Source: Chlamydiae bacterium RIFCSPHIGHO2_12_FULL_49_9
Lineage (GTDB): Bacteria; Chlamydiota; Chlamydiia; Chlamydiales; SM23-39
Assembly (NCBI GenBank): GCA_001794935.1
Contig: MGLY01000088.1
Span: 9,315 to 23,544, forward strand
Reading direction: 5' to 3'
Length of the DNA: 14,230 nucleotides
In this document: in pieces, positions 13,127 to 14,230 of the stretch
Layout of the letters: the number at the start of each line of letters is the position of its first letter
Numbering within the stretch: position 1 is the first letter of the stretch
Notes under the pieces: generated by a model
What the model saw: only the letters and a program-made list of their open reading frames with translations
Databases searched by the model: none
Told to the model about the DNA's origin: nothing
Position numbers and translations under genes: made by a program

Positions 13127-13758
13127 CAAAGAAAGAAAAAGCAAAACTTGTCGCCTCCCTTCTTGAAGACTATTTTCCCGATCCCCAAATTCCGCTCCAT
13201 CACGACAGCCCCTATACGCTTCTCATCGCGGTTCTCCTCTCTGCTCAGTGCACCGATGAGAGGGTCAATAAAATCACTCCCAAACTCTTTGCTCTGGCCC
13301 ATACACCGGCCGAGATGATGAAGCTCGACTCCTCTCATGTCGAAGAGATCATCCGCCCCTGCGGCCTGGGCAAGGCCAAATCGAAGGCGATCGTCAAACT
13401 CTCTGAAGACCTCCAAACGCATCACGGGGGTAAAGTTCCAAAAACCTTTGAAGATTTAGAAAAGCTGCCGGGTGTCGGCCATAAGACAGCCTCCGTCGTG
13501 ATGGCGCAAGCCTTCCACATCCCTGCCTTTCCCATCGATACGCACATCCACAGGTGCGCCGAGCGCTGGGGTCTTAGCAATGGCAAAAACGTCGTTCAGA
13601 CGGAGAGAGATCTAAAGCGTCTTTTCCCCAAATCGAAATGGAATAAACTCCACTTGCAGATCATCCTGTACGCGAGAAAATACTGCCCTGCGCGAGGACA
13701 CAATGAAAAAAAATGTCCGATCTGCTACTCACTAAAAAATGGAGATGCCGTTTCCTGA
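13123..13758 (+). CDS. nth: Endonuclease III (DNA glycosylase/AP lyase)
   Basis: 211 residues, the same length as E. coli Nth. It removes oxidised pyrimidines in base excision repair. Seen: YTLLIAVLLSAQCTDERVN (31-49), the helix-hairpin-helix LEKLPGVGHKTA (112-123) with the catalytic Lys121, and FPIDTHIHR (136-144) with catalytic Asp139. The C-terminal Fe-S region reads YCPARGHNEKKCPICYS: Cys188, Cys198, Cys201, then no fourth Cys before the stop. The usual pattern is C-x6-C-x2-C-x5-C, so the 4Fe-4S cluster may be altered or absent. The start at 13123 (MTKKEKAKL) overlaps the mnmE stop as ATGA; an in-frame ATG at 13111 is less likely. mnmE-nth adjacency is shared with Chlamydia trachomatis as I recall (CT698/CT697). 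Confidence 0.95.
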   Translation: MTKKEKAKLVASLLEDYFPDPQIPLHHDSPYTLLIAVLLSAQCTDERVNKITPKLFALAHTPAEMMKLDSSHVEEIIRPCGLGKAKSKAIVKLSEDLQTHHGGKVPKTFEDLEKLPGVGHKTASVVMAQAFHIPAFPIDTHIHRCAERWGLSNGKNVVQTERDLKRLFPKSKWNKLHLQIILYARKYCPARGHNEKKCPICYSLKNGDAVS

Positions 13759-14230
13759 AGAGCAGCTTGAGTGGGTTAGCAAAGTCGTCTGCTCGCGAAC
13801 AGATTGGCTCGATCCCCTCTTTATTTTTCTCAATTACTTCGATTCTGCCTATTTTATCTTTGTTCTCATTCCCTTTATCTGGATCGGCTTTTCTTATAGA
13901 TTCGGACTCAAGCTTTTCTACATCGTCGCTCTCAGCGGCTTTCTCAACGTCTGTCTAAAAAATGGGATCGGATGGCCAAGGCCAACTCACGATTGTCCGG
14001 GCATCGGCCTTTTTGATTTTCACAGCTTTGGTTTTCCGAGCGGAGGCGCGCAGACAGCAGCTCTTCTGGGAACTCTTTTGATCTATTACTGGAAATCGAG
14101 GCGGGCGTGGGCCGTTGGCGGCATCTACATCTCGCTGATCGGTTTTTCGAGAGTCTATCTCGGCGCCCACTACCCTCTCGATGTTTTGGGGGGCTGGACA
14201 CTTGGCTTTCTCCTCGCCTATTTCTTTATC
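13739..14230 (+). CDS. PAP2-superfamily integral membrane phosphatase, 5' part
   Basis: 164 residues are visible and the frame is open at the window end. A stop codon lies two codons before ATG 13739; the ATG at 13745 is an alternative. The gene overlaps nth by 20 bp. Hydrophobic segments lie at about 27-50, 58-73, 104-118, 125-140 and 150-164. The three phosphatase motifs are in order: K74-x6-R81-P82; SFGFPSGG (96-103); and SRVYLGAHYPLDVLGG (137-152), which fits SR-x5-H-x3-D. Members dephosphorylate lipid phosphates such as undecaprenyl pyrophosphate, phosphatidate or phosphatidylglycerophosphate on the outer face of the membrane. Motif 2 normally ends in His (PSGH); here it is Gly103. Substrate unknown. 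Because this frame is open at its 3' end and overlaps nth, it is easily missed in simple ORF listings. Confidence 0.88.
   Translation, partial: MEMPFPEEQLEWVSKVVCSRTDWLDPLFIFLNYFDSAYFIFVLIPFIWIGFSYRFGLKLFYIVALSGFLNVCLKNGIGWPRPTHDCPGIGLFDFHSFGFPSGGAQTAALLGTLLIYYWKSRRAWAVGGIYISLIGFSRVYLGAHYPLDVLGGWTLGFLLAYFFI

Noticed and set aside
13713..13958. Plus-frame ORF of 81 codons at the nth/PAP2 junction
   Set aside because: It is Ser/Phe-rich low-complexity sequence out of frame with the PAP2 gene, whose three motifs are clear in the frame from 13739.
13944..14201. Minus-strand ORFs opposite the PAP2 gene
   Set aside because: Arg/Ser-rich antisense shadows of a gene with conserved PAP2 motifs.

Overview
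The window most likely comes from a chlamydia-like bacterium (phylum Chlamydiota, an 'environmental' lineage rather than Chlamydia itself). This is an inference from protein content and remembered gene order. The pairs gpsA with a UDPGP-family pyrophosphorylase, mnmE with nth, and ruvC with ruvA are neighbours in Chlamydia trachomatis as I recall it. The eukaryote-type UDPGP enzyme also fits that phylum. Base composition, judged by eye, is just under 50% GC, with AT-richer gaps. No rRNA, tRNA or CRISPR array was seen.

Layout. 1-394: 3' end of a nucleotide-sugar epimerase (+), converging on the NAD(P)H-hydrate repair enzyme nnr (-, 348-1799). 1800-2777: two small two-helix membrane proteins that look like diverged copies of each other, a 36-residue secreted-type ORF coupled to the first, and a 258-bp MITE-like element with terminal inverted repeats and an 8-bp target duplication. 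2778-6602 (-): waaF, a 613-residue fusion of a family 9 glycosyltransferase and a UDPGP-type pyrophosphorylase, and gpsA. These overlap end to end and look like one envelope (LPS and phospholipid precursor) operon. 6741-9482 (+): two tandem, distantly paralogous proteins of unknown function. 9516-10579 (+): ruvC-ruvA, overlapping. 10580-10817: a fold-back repeat and other small palindromes. 10818-11555 (-): an SDR-family protein without the usual Tyr-x3-Lys site. 11598-11767: a 170-bp near-perfect fold-back element. 11778-13126 (+): mnmE with one single-base frameshift. 13123-13758: nth. 13739-14230: a PAP2-family membrane phosphatase running off the end.

The operons cover envelope sugar and lipid synthesis (epimerase, WaaF, GT9-UDPGP, GpsA, perhaps PAP2), DNA repair and recombination (RuvAC, Nth), tRNA wobble modification (MnmE) and cofactor repair (Nnr). 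The least ordinary content is the GT9-UDPGP fusion, the unknown paralogue pair at 6741-9482, the MITE set between two small membrane-protein paralogues, and three unrelated fold-back elements packed into intergenic gaps, one ending 10 bp before mnmE.
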